A DNA stretch of 64,000 nt, from positions 372,001-436,000 of the forward strand of contig CM050002.1 of assembly GCA_016630955.3 (NCBI GenBank), in the 5' to 3' direction. A program made the translations under genes and the position numbers. Below the pieces are notes generated by a model. That model saw only the letters and a program-made list of their open reading frames with translations. It made no database searches and was not told the origin of the DNA. This stretch comes from Didymella arachidicola (taxonomy: Eukaryota > Ascomycota > Dothideomycetes > Pleosporales > Didymellaceae). Position 1 is the stretch's first letter. Every line of letters begins with the position of its first letter. Positions 9,162 through 19,117 of the stretch are shown here, in pieces.

Positions 9162-10319
9162 TAGCCTTGTCGTATACTGGTTAAAACGTTGCTAAGAAGG
9201 TCTTTTTGTCCACATGGGTGATGTGACTGTCTGCCAAGCTTTTGATTTCCTTCTTATACGCCTGCTTTAGCGGGGCAAAACACCCAACGTCAAGTGGCTG
9301 CAGGATGTGAGAGGCGTGCGGAGGCATGCAGAGAGCAATAATCTTGCTTTCCTTGCAGAGGTTTTGGAATTCGAGTGACTTATGGCTCTCGTGGCCATCA
9401 ATAATCAGCAGCCGATGGCTACCTACAGTAGCAGCCTCTGTATGCTGGATAAAGTGCTTTAGCCAGGCAAGGCCAAGCTCATTCGAGGTCCAGCTATTCT
9501 TGCTAACCCTAATCCTCCAATCCTTTGGGTTGTTAACGTACTAGGCCTTGTCGTGGTGCTTTGCTTTGAGGATAAAGAAGGGTGGGATAGACCAGCCCAT
9601 CGCGTTGATACAAGCGATCAGAGTTATCCACTCACGATCGCCAGGCTGGACGCTGAGTGGTGCAAGACGTCTCTCAGAAGCAGTTACTACCTTAACTGAC
9701 CCTCTAACGCCTATCTGGAACCCAGTCTTGTTAAAGTTGTAGGTATCTTGGTCTAGGATGCCGTACTTGGCTTTGACATTGCGTACAAGGTCAAACCAGG
9801 GACTGATAATAGCTAGATCGCTGCACAGGACTCTCCGGTAATCCCTTGGTCTAGAAATCTGAGACTTGATCTCAGGTTTCTGTCTGATAAACCGGTAGAC
9901 CCAGTGTTCTCCAACCTTGCCTGCACTGCGAGCAGCCAGCAGTTGATCAGCCATCTCTCGCACGTAGGCAAGCGTAGGGCCAAAGCCTCGCGCGTCAAGC
10001 TTCCTTATGTATTGAATAAGCACCTCCTCTTCTTGCCTTGTAATCTTACACGCGTTAGGGTGGACAACGCGTTGAGAAGCTGGATTGGCGCGTTGCCTTC
10101 GAAGGGTAGTTTCAGGCACGTTGTAGACAGCAGCAGCGCGTCGCTGGCTTAGATTCGCGTTTGATTTCATAGCTTTAATAGCAAGGTCAATTCTCTCTCC
10201 ACAAGGAAGCAATTTAAGATTAATTTGTTGCGACATTGTTGGTGGTGGTTAAAAGTAGTGAGGTCTTGGCAAGGTGCGCCATTTCAGTGGGGTGCGCCAT
10301 TCAGCCGTACAAAGCGTTA

Positions 10320-10603
10320 TCCCTCTAAGCCTGTAATAACTAACTGTAATAGAATTCTGCCTATTATAAAGCTAGTTTTATTAAAGTTGTATATATTATT
10401 ATCTACAACACCCTACTTTTGCTTTATTACCTTAACTAGATCGATCTAGCGCTAGATAGCTGCTAGGTCCTTATAGGCAGCTTGCTAGTAATTGTTGGGA
10501 CGGCTCTAGCGCTTGTAGAGCTTAGGAGTCCGCTTAATAAAGTTATTAACCTAGTTCTTGCTAATAGAGTCGCCCTCCTGCTTATATAGTAGTGTATTAG
10601 CTA
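10320..10603 (-). mobile_element. Remnant S (right part): RIP-decayed group-C element
   Basis: The reverse complement aligns with E8 from about 15,780 to 16,045 (KNWVDNFIKRTPEL through YNFNETGFIIGKI). It is the direct continuation of 6362-6645 across the E4 insertion. Its right side is cut by E6 at the TA at 10,604-10,605. Heavy C-to-T/G-to-A change leaves no useful frame. Confidence 0.75.
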
Positions 10604-10605
10604 TA

Positions 10606-12447
10606 ACGTGTTTCACCACCAAGCGCCGCACCCCACCCAGCGCCGCACTCTTGCCACCAGAACGCTTGCCTAACAACAACACGTAATGTCTCAACCACAA
10701 CAGCCCTTAAGACTCTATACTGAAGCTAACGTACAGCTTGCTATATCTGATATCTCAAGAAATTAAATTAAAAGTATCAGACGCGCAGAGAAAGTTTACG
10801 AAGTGCCTGAACGGACAATTCGACGCCGACGCGACGGAACACGCTCTCGACGCGACTGCGAGCCGAATGCAAAGCGCCTTACAAAGCTAGAAGAGAAGGC
10901 AGTTGTACTACGTATACTTGAGGAGTCTGATAAAGGACTACCCTCGTCAAAGGCAGATGTACGAGATATGGCGGATAAACTGCTAAGAGAGCGTGGTGGT
11001 GACGCTGTTGGCAAGAACTGGGTTGACAGGTTCATCCAGTGTACACCTGAGCTGCGAACGCGATGGACCCGTCTGTACAATCGCCAGCGAGCTGCCTGCG
11101 AGGACCCGGCGGTCATTCAGCCCTGGTTCACACTTGTTCAGTCAATGAAGGCGAAGTACGGTATTATAGACGAGGATATGTACAACTTCGACGAGTCTGG
11201 CTTCCTGATGGGCAAGATCTCGTCGCAGCTGGTAGTAACAGGCTTAGAGAAGCCTGGGAAGCGGAAGAAACTTCAGCCTGGCGATCGCGAGTGGGCTACC
11301 CTGGTACAAGGCGTCGGGTCGACGGGGAAGGTCATCTCACCGTTCCTTATCCTTGCGGGCAAGGTTCTTATCTCTAACTAGTTTACTGAGGACCTGCCAC
11401 GCGACTGGGTTATTCAAGTAAGCCATACAGGTTGGACAAACAACAATCTAGCGCTTGCCTGGCTCCACCACTTCAATACGCATGCGAAGCCAGTTGGGGT
11501 CTACCGGCTGCTTATTATTGACGGCCACGAGAGCCACTGCTCAGTAGATTTCCAAGATCTCTGCAAGGAGAAGAAGATAATCACTCTCTGTATGCCCCCA
11601 CACTCATCGCATCTATTGCAGCCACTTGACGTCGCCTGCTTCTCGCCGCTGAAGCGCCTGTATGGCGACGAGGTTTCGGCCTTGGCACGCAGTCGCATCC
11701 ACCATATTAACAAAGAAACCTTCCTGCCAGCCTTCAAAGCAGCTTTCAGCAAGGCGTTTACTGCAGAGAATGTCCGTGCAGGCTTCAGAGGTGCTGGACT
11801 AGTCCCACACAACCCAGAGGTGGTGTTATCAAAGCTTAATGTGCGCCTGCGCACGCCAACGCCACCAAAACCCAGCGACATCGCCTGGGAGCCGAAGACA
11901 CCACGCAACGCTCACGAAGTAGAGGAGCAGTCAACTCTGATTCTAAAGCGGATTCAAATCCATCAAGAGTCTTCAACAAGTTCTTTAGATGAGCAGGTCA
12001 AACAATTAGCAAAAGGCGCTCAGCAGATAGCTCACAATATTGTCTTAGTGCAGGAGGAGATAAGCCGCCTTCGAGACGCTGTAGAAGCGTCTACTAAGCG
12101 CAAGACCCGTAAGCGACAATATATACGCGCAGAGGAGACCCTTACAGTTGGCGAAGTAGCTGACCTAGTCGCTGAAAAGGAGGGTAGCAGTCGTGGTAAT
12201 AGCGAGACGCCTGCGAAGAGGGTGCGCGCAGAGCGACGCTGCGGTCGTTGCAGTAAGATTGGACACAACTCCCGCACTTGTAAAGTAGAAATAGAGGATA
12301 GAGAGGATATCGAGGCTTCTAAATAATACTATCTAGGTCTGCAAGTAATTATTTATTAGCGTTGCGTTGTAATACAGCACTGCGCAGGCGTTCTACTATA
12401 GAAACTGCGGCGCTCGGTAGGGTACGGCGCTCGGTGGTGAAACACGT
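10606..12447 (+). mobile_element. E6: full-length group-C element (1,842 bp)
   Basis: TA copies lie at 10,604-10,605 and 12,448-12,449. Both ends start with ACGTGTTTCACCACC. Each has a pair of iterons related to (A/G)AGCGCCGCAC / CAGCGCCGCAC; the 3' copies differ by a few bases. The inner block reads CTCTTGCCACCAG at the 5' end, unlike groups A and B. It is inserted in remnant S. Confidence 0.9.
10686..12326 (+). pseudogene. Group-C transposase of E6, two in-frame stops
   Basis: The frame starts at ATG 10,686 (MSQPQQPLRLY) and ends at TAA 12,324-12,326. It is broken only by TAA at 10,764-10,766 (codon 27) and TAG at 11,379-11,381, where relatives have Trp. All three catalytic Asp are kept (NFDESGF, IIDGHESH, LQPLDVACF). 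The tail holds coiled coil, RKTRKRQYI and knuckle CGRCSKIGHNSRTC. This is a young pseudogene, two nonsense changes from an open frame. Confidence 0.9.
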
Positions 12448-12449
12448 TA

Positions 12450-12738
12450 TTACCTGTATTATAGTAAACTTTCTATTCTTTTAGTTTAGTTTCTAGTTTA
12501 CTATATTATTCAAAAAGTAGTAGCTAACTATAAGCTATAGCTTATCCTCTACTTTTAGCTAAAGAGATTCTTTCTTATAATAGTTAGCCTAATATTTTTA
12601 TTTCTACGAGGCTTCTACTATTTTAGATTAAATAAATATAAATATTCTATAGAACTTTAAGATTGTATTTATAGCTACTGTAGTAGGTTCTTAAATATAT
12701 TAGTTTAGTAATTTAGGTACTAGATATAGATTATCTTA
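12450..12738 (+). other. AT-rich spacer between E6 and E7, no gene
   Basis: The sequence is TA-rich and looks RIP-decayed. I could not align it convincingly to any element in the window. No open frame of note. Confidence 0.5.
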
Positions 12739-12740
12739 TA

Positions 12741-14572
12741 ACGTCAAACACCACCGAGCCGGACAAACCACCGAGCCGGACACTTTTCCTTGGCATTGCA
12801 ACTGTGCTGTATAATATAACATGCAACAACAACGCAGGCAGGAATTAATTCAGCAAGAAGGCAGAGTTGCTCTTGCCGTTAAGGCGTACGATAAGGGACA
12901 GTTTCGGAGCGTGCGACGTGCTGCAGCAGCTTTTAATGTGCCTTTCCAGCGGCTCTCTGACCGGCGCCGTAATATCACGTTTCGACCTGAGGCACCTCCC
13001 AACGGCCAGAAGCTCTCTATAGCTGAAGAGGAAACGATTGTACGACACATTCTTGAGCTTGACGCGCGTGGGTTTCCCCTCCGGCTGCCTGAGGTAGCAG
13101 ATATCGCCAATCAACTACTAGCCGTACGTGGCAGGACACCTGTTGGCAAAAACTGGGCAGGCCGATTCGTAGAGCGTACAGAGGAGCTCAAAATGGCTTT
13201 CAATCGAGCAAAGGACCGTCAGAGAGTACTCCAGGAAGACCCAGAGGTTATCAGCGCGTGGTTCAAACTCGTACAAGAGACAAAAGACAAGTATGGGGTC
13301 TTCAATAATAACACCCACAACTTTGATGAGACCGGCTTTCAGATGGGAGTTATCGCCCAAATGAAAGTTGTCACAGGCTCAGAGAGGCGTACGAAGCCAA
13401 CTGTCATCCAGCCAGGTGATCGCGAGTGGGTTACAGTCATCCAGAGCATCTGCGCTGCTGGGTATGCTATTCCACTCTTCATTATCTACAAAGGGCGCGT
13501 ACACATCTCTGCCTGGTACGAGGAGACTAACATACCGTACGATTGGAAGCTCTCTGTCTCTGAGAACGGCTGGACTAACAACGCACTTAGGCTTGAGTGG
13601 TTAAAGCACTTTAACCAGCATACAAAGACGCGTTAGAAGGGGTCGTACAGGCTGCTTATCTTGGACGGTCATGAGAGCCATCTTAACCAGGATTTTAAGG
13701 ATTTCTGCCTCGTACAAAAGATTCTTACCCTTTGCATGCCTACTCACTCATCGCACATACTCCAGCCACTTGATGTGGTGTGTTTCTCGCCGTTGAAACT
13801 GAAGTACCCCCAACACGTACGAGGCTTGGCAAAGAAACAGATCCACCACATCAACAAGGAAGGCTTCCTTCCAGCATTTCGAGACGCGTTTTTTAACGTG
13901 TTTACGTACGACAACTGCAAGAAGGCCTTTAAGGCTTCAGGACTTGTGCCTATCAACGCGCAGCGCGTCCTAGATCGGCTTGACGTACAATTACGCACCC
14001 TAACGCCACTACCTCTACCAGAAACACTATAGCAGTTGCAAACACTAAGCAATTCGCACGAGTTTAGATCACAAGCAAGGCTTGTAAGCGAAGCTATCGT
14101 ACAGTCACTAGAAGATGCTAGAGGAGGGTTTTCGCAGCTAGTAAAAGGTGCTGAAAGGATGCTTTACCAGAATGTCGTACAAGTAGCTCGCATCCATGAG
14201 CTTGAAGAGCAATTAGCAGCAATTACTAAGCGCAAAACCCGAAAACGAAAGCAGATTTAGCATGGTGGAACAATAGAGTACGGCGAGGCAGCATTATTAG
14301 TAGCTGAGAGTGCAGCTACAGCTCGTATAGTGCTAAAGAGAGCGCGTGTAAGTGGTGGTCAAGAAAGGCTCCAGCCAGGTCAACGGCACTGTAGTAACTC
14401 TGGGAAGACTGGGCACAATGCTCGTACGTGCCAAAAAGATGCAGCAGAAGATTCTGAGTCTAATGCAAGTGTCTCGTACGTAGACTCTGCAGAGAGTGGT
14501 GAGTAAGTGCTTATCCTGAATATAGTGTTCGCAATGCCAAGGAAAAGTGTCCGGCTCGGTGGTGTTTGACGT
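12741..14572 (+). mobile_element. E7: group-D element with one iteron missing at the 3' end
   Basis: TA copies lie at 12,739-12,740 and 14,573-14,574. The 5' end reads ACGTCAAAC, then ACCACCGAGCCGGACA twice, then CTTTTCCTTGGCATTGC. The 3' end has the same parts but only one copy of the 16-bp iteron. Total length is 1,832 bp. Confidence 0.9.
12821..14506 (+). pseudogene. Group-D transposase of E7, three in-frame stops
   Basis: A single frame from ATG 12,821 (MQQQRRQELI) to TAA 14,504-14,506 is broken by TAG at 13,634-13,636, 14,030-14,032 and 14,258-14,260, at sites where relatives have Gln or Trp. There is no frameshift. The catalytic Asp are intact (NFDETGF, LILDGHESH, LQPLDVVCF). The knuckle reads CSNSGKTGHNARTC, so the second Cys ligand is Ser. 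The N-terminus has the psq helix-turn-helix (VRRAAAAFNVPFQRL) and CENP-B-type domain. Confidence 0.9.
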
Positions 14573-14654
14573 TATAGATAGTATAATTAGCTTCTAATAT
14601 AGATATATAGTAAGTAGGCTAGTATAATATATATATATATAATAAGCAGGATAG

Positions 14655-15397
14655 TTAATAAGGAGAACACTTTTACTAAGACCATACTAAAACTTACTCT
14701 ATTATAGCCTAAAACACTATACTTTAGCCCTATATAGGGTAAAATAAGCTACAATATTACTTAGAGATTTCTTCTGTAGTATTCTTATATGTTTATATAT
14801 TATACCTACCCTCTCTATACTATCTATAGCGTTAGTAGGATAATTTACCTCCTTTAGCGCGTACCTGTTTCTTTACCTTCTTACTATTACTATGCGCACT
14901 AAACTCCTATAGAGTAGTTAACTATTAGCCTGCTTTAACTACAAGGCTTCTCTTAGCTTAAATACGCTTTCTTTTATGCAATTTACATTGCGTAGCAGCT
15001 TTATTAGCTACTTAAAGCTTAGCTATCTCCTGTTACGCTAGTACTAGCTTATATATAACAATTACTACCGCCTTTATATAGTGCTTAAGCGCGCTTAGTA
15101 TAGAATCTAGTAAGCTACCCTACTACTTCTTATACTTCTCTTAAATTAAAGTTAATTATAACCTAAATTCTAGGGTATTACTTAGGGTTTGCAACTACTA
15201 GAGCTTATTATTAATAGGGAGTAGTAGTAATAGAGTACGTAGCTTTATATTAAGGGTTATTATAACCTATTCTAGGTTAAAAGGGACTAGTCCTACGCCT
15301 TAGAACCCTCTCTAGATATTACTAGAGGTAATAGCTTTCTTACAGGCTACTTTAAAGTATTGTAGAAACTTCTACTTTATAATATATTTAATCTAGT
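14655..15397 (-). mobile_element. Remnant R: RIP-decayed 3' half of a group-A element
   Basis: The reverse complement aligns by eye with the 3' half of E12, from about the ITKQEFLPCF region to the inner right repeat (here TTTTAGTATGGTCTTAGTAAAAGTG). Nearly all differences are C-to-T or G-to-A, and stops are frequent. The zinc knuckle and coiled coil are recognisable only by alignment. E8 is inserted at a TA (15,398-15,399) at its right side. The tract 14,573-14,655 is a TA-rich spacer with a (TA)n run near 14,627. Confidence 0.75.
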
Positions 15398-15399
15398 TA

Positions 15400-17135
15400 A
15401 CGTGGTTTATAAGCGAGCGAGCACCCCAAGCGAGCGAGCACCCCAACACTAAATTACCAACGTTAGCACTACAACACGTTATGTCTCAACAACGCAGCTC
15501 TCAGTTACCTTGCAACGAATCAGATATTCACCTTGCTCTTTCTGACATTAAATCGCAGCGTGTTGAAAGTGTGAAACGCGCTGCAGCGATATACAACGTC
15601 CCCCGAACGACCCTAGGGCACCGACGCGCTGAAAGACCCGCCCGACGCGACTGCGAAGCCAACTGAAAGCGCCTGACCAAGCTAGAAGAGGAAGCTATAG
15701 TTCAGCGTGTTCTTGAAGAGGACGCGCGAGGGGTTTCGCCTAGGAAGCTTGACGTTCGAGCTATGGCTGATAAACTACTGCGCGAGCGGGAGGGCGACCC
15801 TACTGGCAAGAACTGGGTTGATAACTTTATTAAGCGGACTCCTGAGCTCCGCAAGCCCTGGAGCCGTCCCTATGGTCATTAGCGAGCTGCCTGCGAGGAC
15901 CTAGCAGCTATCCAGCGCTGGTTTGATCTGGTTGAGGCAACAAAGCAGAAGTGGGGTATTGTGGACAATGATATGTACAACTTTAATGAAACTGGCTTTA
16001 TAATAGGCAAGATTCTATCACAGTTAGTTATTACAGGCTCACAGGGATACGGCAAAAAGAAGCGGATACAGCCAGGCAACCGTGAGTGGGTTACTGTGAT
16101 CCAGGGCGTGGGCGCGTTAGGCCGCTAGATACCACCCTTTGTCATCTTTGCGGGCAAGGTCAAAATCGACGCCTGGTTTGAGGACCTACCTGATAACTGG
16201 ATTCTTGAAACTAGCCCTAATGGCTGGACCAACAATCAGCGTGCCCTTGCCTGGTTGGAGCACTTCGATACCCATACAAAAAGCAGCATTCTGGGTAGGT
16301 ACCGACTGCTTATTATCGACGGCCACGAGAGCCACTGCTCTGTGGAATTCCAAGATCTTTGCAACGAGAAGAATATCATCCTTCTCTGCATGCCGGCACA
16401 CTTGTCGCACCTGTTGCAGCCTCTTGACGTTGCCTGCTTTTTGCTATTAAAGCGTCGGTATGGTGACATTGTTTCAGGCTTAGCACGCAACCGCACCAAC
16501 AATATTAGCAAAGAGCGCTTCCTACCAGCCTTTAAGACTGCTTAAAAGCAGTCTATTACAAAGGAGAATATTCAAGCTGGTTTTAGAGGCGCTGGTCTAG
16601 TCCCACACAACCCGCAGGTCGTGCTATCAAAGCTTGATGTGGTACTACAGACGCCTGCACAGTCACCACAGCGGGAGGGTACCTGGGAGGCGCAGACACC
16701 ACACAACGCGCGCGAAATTGAGGCTCAAAGTACTCTTATTCGAAAGAGAGTAAGAGAGCGCCGTGGTTCTTCTGCAAATTCTCTTGACAAGAAGGCTGCG
16801 CAGTTGAGTAAGGGGGCTCAGCAAATGGCGCACAAGATGAACCTAATGATGGAGCAAGTGGCTACCCTTCAACAGAGTCTGGACGAATCAAACAAGCGTA
16901 AGAGCCGCAAGCGACGATATATACGGACAGATGAGTCTCTTACAGTAGGTGAGATGCGAGAGTTATTAGCTGAACGGGCAGGTAGCAGCCATGGTGATGG
17001 GGAGAGTGCGTCAAAGAAGGTGCGGAAGGAGAGGCAGTGCGGGCGTTGCAAGGGAACTGGCACAACACCCGTACCTGCGCAGTTGAGATTAGTAGTGCAA
17101 GCGATAGTAGCGATTCTGGCGATTAATTTGGTACA
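15400..17135 (+). mobile_element. E8: group-C element, 3' end missing
   Basis: The 5' tip ACGTGGTTTAT follows a TA at 15,398-15,399. Next come two copies of AAGCGAGCGAGCACCCC. No matching 3' repeat is present: shortly after the transposase stop the text runs directly into the tip of E9 at 17,136, preceded by CA rather than TA. The 3' UTR and right end were lost, by deletion or by the event that placed E9 here. Confidence 0.85.
15481..17126 (+). pseudogene. Group-C transposase of E8, stops and a knuckle frameshift
   Basis: The frame starts at ATG 15,481 (MSQQRSSQLP). It has stops at 15,664-15,666, near 15,880, near 16,126 and near 16,543. The first catalytic motif reads NFNETGF (Asp to Asn); IIDGHESH and LQPLDVACF are intact. 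In the zinc knuckle a one-base deletion near 17,060 breaks CGRCKGTGHNTRTC after GTG. In the restored frame a stop follows at 17,124-17,126. The uncorrected frame reads on into E9 and gives a spurious long ORF. Confidence 0.87.
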
Positions 17136-17216
17136 ACGTAAGTGCATAGCGAGTCGGCCAGCTAGGCGAGTCGGCCACCCTAACAACCCATTGGGCCTAC
17201 CAACCTTCAAACCACA

Positions 17217-18863
17217 ATGGATCAACCACCCGACCTTGAATCGCTCTCAAAAGAAGACAGAATCAAGCTTGCACTTCAAGCAATTAAGAAACCTCAAGAA
17301 TTCAGCGTGCGACGCGCTGCTGTTGTCTATAACGTGCCAAGATCAACACTTCAAGACCGACGCGCTGGGACGCAGTCAACACGCGATACCCAGCCCAAAT
17401 CATCAGCGCTTGATAAGACAGAAGAGAGAACGCTTGTGCAGCATATCAAGAACCTTGATCAGCAAGGCAGAGCCCCAACGCTCCATTGCGTTGAAGATAT
17501 GGCTAATCAACTGCGCACTACACGCGACGCGAAGCCTGTTGGCCCTCGATGGGCGTCAAACTTTGTTAAACGCGAACCTGAACTCTAATCGCGTATGACT
17601 CGACAGAGGGATCGCCAGAGGGTCTTCTCCAGCGACCAAGGGGTCATTGGGCCCTGGTTTGACCTGGTGCGGAACGTTAAGGCCAAGTATGGCATTCTGG
17701 CCAACGATACCTACAACTTTGACGAGACTGGCTTCACTATGGGCATCGGAAATCGCGTCAAAGTAGTCACTGCATCAGAAAGACGCTCTGAGCCCATTGG
17801 GGTCCAGCAGGGAGATCGTGAGTGGGTGACTCTGATCGCTGCGATCAACGCGATGGGCTGGGCAATCGCGCCCTACCTTATCTTCAAAGCGAAGCACCTT
17901 GACAAGGCTTGGTTCCCTGATTTGAAGTCCCAATGGCGCATTGGGGTAAGTGACAACGGCTGGACTACCAACGATATTGGTGTAGCCTGGCTCAGGCACT
18001 TTATCAAGCAGATTGAGGGCCGGAGGGTGGGTAGCTACGTGCTGCTCATACTTGATGGCCACGAGAGCCACAAGTCGCTTTCTTTCCAGGAGCTTTGCGA
18101 GGAGAACAAGATAATTACCCTCTGTATGCCTCCACACTCGTCACACGTCCTTTAGCCGTTTGACGTGGGTTGTTTTGCCCCCCTGAAGCGAGTGTACAGC
18201 AGAGAGATCAGAGGCTTGGCATTAGACCATATTGGCAGAATTGACAAGAAAGCCTTTATTGCAACCTTTGCAAAGGTATTTAAGCAGGCGTTTTTAGAGG
18301 TAAACATTACAGCAAGCTTCAAGGCAACTGGATTAGTGCCCAACAATCCATTGGTGGTGCTATGAAAGCTTGATGTGAAGGTCTGCACGCTAACACCGCC
18401 GCTCCTAGGGGAGCTCCAATGGAACCCTAAGACACCCACCAACGCCAACGAGATCCAGGCTCAATCAACGCTGCTTCGCGATCGTATTCAAAAGCACCAA
18501 GGATCGTCACCTACTTCGATGGTTGAGATTGTTGATCAGCTGCAGAGAGGCACGGCAATGGTGCTGCATGGGCAGACGTTGTTGGCAGCCAGAGTGCTGC
18601 AGCTTGAAACGTCAAATAAAGCAGCCTCTGAGCGCAAATCACGGAAAAGGAAGCGTATTCAGAAGGGTAGAGACCTGTCAAAAGAAGAGGCAGAGGAGTT
18701 AATAGCCCAATACGACGTTGAGGCGCAGGTTGAAGGGGAGAGTCGTGAGGGTAGGGTTCGAACAGGTACAGGAAAAAGGGGCAAAAGGCACTGTAGGCTC
18801 TGCAGAGAGACTGGTCATAATTCGCGCACGTGTAAGAAAGATGTAGTAGAGGTCAGCGATTAA
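17217..18863 (+). pseudogene. Group-B transposase of E9, three in-frame stops
   Basis: One frame from ATG 17,217 (MDQPPDLESLS) to TAA 18,861-18,863 has TAA at 17,586-17,588, TAG at 18,153-18,155 and TGA at 18,363-18,365. The last two are shared with E3. The TGA arises from TCA by a transversion, so it is not a RIP product, and its presence in both copies points to common descent. Catalytic Asp are intact (NFDETGF, LILDGHESH, FDVGCF). The knuckle CRLCRETGHNSRTC is complete. Confidence 0.9.
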
Positions 18864-18966
18864 TATTCTGTACTCTAAACTACAGTACAGCGTTGTAGTG
18901 TTGTACTATTGCAGTTTGTAGGCCTAACAGCTTATTAGAGTAGTGCGCTTGCCTAGCTAGCGCGCT
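18210..18966 (+). repeat. 757-bp tract almost identical to 5587-6343
   Basis: This is the E9 partner of the low-divergence block in E3, with one mismatch by eye. It begins within the coding region before LALDHIGRIDKKAF and ends inside the right inverted repeat. Confidence 0.85.
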
Positions 18967-18984
18967 CGCTATGCACTTACGTTA

Positions 18985-19070
18985 CTAATAGTACGCGTTT
19001 TTATATACTTATTAAAGTACTTTAACTAGTCAAAATTAAGCTTATTAGTAGTCTAGCTATACGAAGACAA
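18985..19070 (-). mobile_element. S2: short RIP-decayed group-C remnant
   Basis: The reverse complement aligns with E8 around the WLEHFDTHTKSSILG region, with transitions at most C/G sites. It flanks the right TA of E9. It marks the right border of the first transposon cluster; ordinary gene sequence starts soon after. Confidence 0.6.
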
Positions 19071-19117
19071 CACTACAAGCCGATAAGGCATTATCGAGTA
19101 TCAGCGATCCAGAACAT

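Larger units (their letters stand above)
6766..10236 (-). pseudogene. Group-B transposase of E4, interrupted by E5
   Basis: The start is ATG at 10,236 (MSQQINLKLLP). The N-terminal 231 codons are open and cover the psq and CENP-B-type domains and the first catalytic motif, which reads NFNKTGF (Asp to Asn). A TAG at 9541-9543 replaces a Trp codon. More stops follow before E5 interrupts the frame at the TA in the codons for YDKAIKSN. The C-terminal part resumes at 7325, with LVLLNPEVVLSRLKV, coiled coil and CKTCGKTGHNKRTC, then a TAG (6793-6795) before the original end at 6766. The intact relatives show the order clearly, so this is a dead gene. Confidence 0.88.
6648..10317 (-). mobile_element. 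E4: group-B element split by E5
   Basis: TA copies lie at 6646-6647 and 10,318-10,319. Without E5 and its duplicated TA, its own length is 1,834 bp, the same as E5. The tip ACGCTTTGTACGG is present at both ends. Inside follow the paired iterons CTGAATGGCGCACC and CTGAAATGGCGCACC at the right (5') end. The left copy is similar but altered further in. It sits inside remnant S. Confidence 0.9.
17136..18982 (+). mobile_element. E9: group-B element with mismatched end iterons
   Basis: The 1,847-bp element has 18-bp identical tips (ACGTAAGTGCATAGCGAG). The 3' end is followed by TA (18,983-18,984); the 5' end is preceded by CA. The 5' repeat continues with GCGAGTCGGCCA twice. The 3' repeat, read inward, has GCGAGCGCGCTA then GGCAAGCGCACTA. 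The 3' iterons lie in the 757-bp tract shared with E3. Confidence 0.88.

Noticed and set aside
14621..14645. A (TA)n run as a centromere or origin signal
   Set aside because: It is short and lies in RIP-decayed transposon DNA, where TA runs are expected.
16621..17598. A 325-codon open frame running from E8 into E9
   Set aside because: It arises only because a one-base deletion in the E8 knuckle shifts the frame past its stop into a wrong frame of E9. The E9 part does not match the transposase.
5258..19070. E3 and E9 as one segmental duplication including flanks
   Set aside because: The right flanks look alike at first, but both are group-C remnants interrupted at different points, so the insertions are independent.
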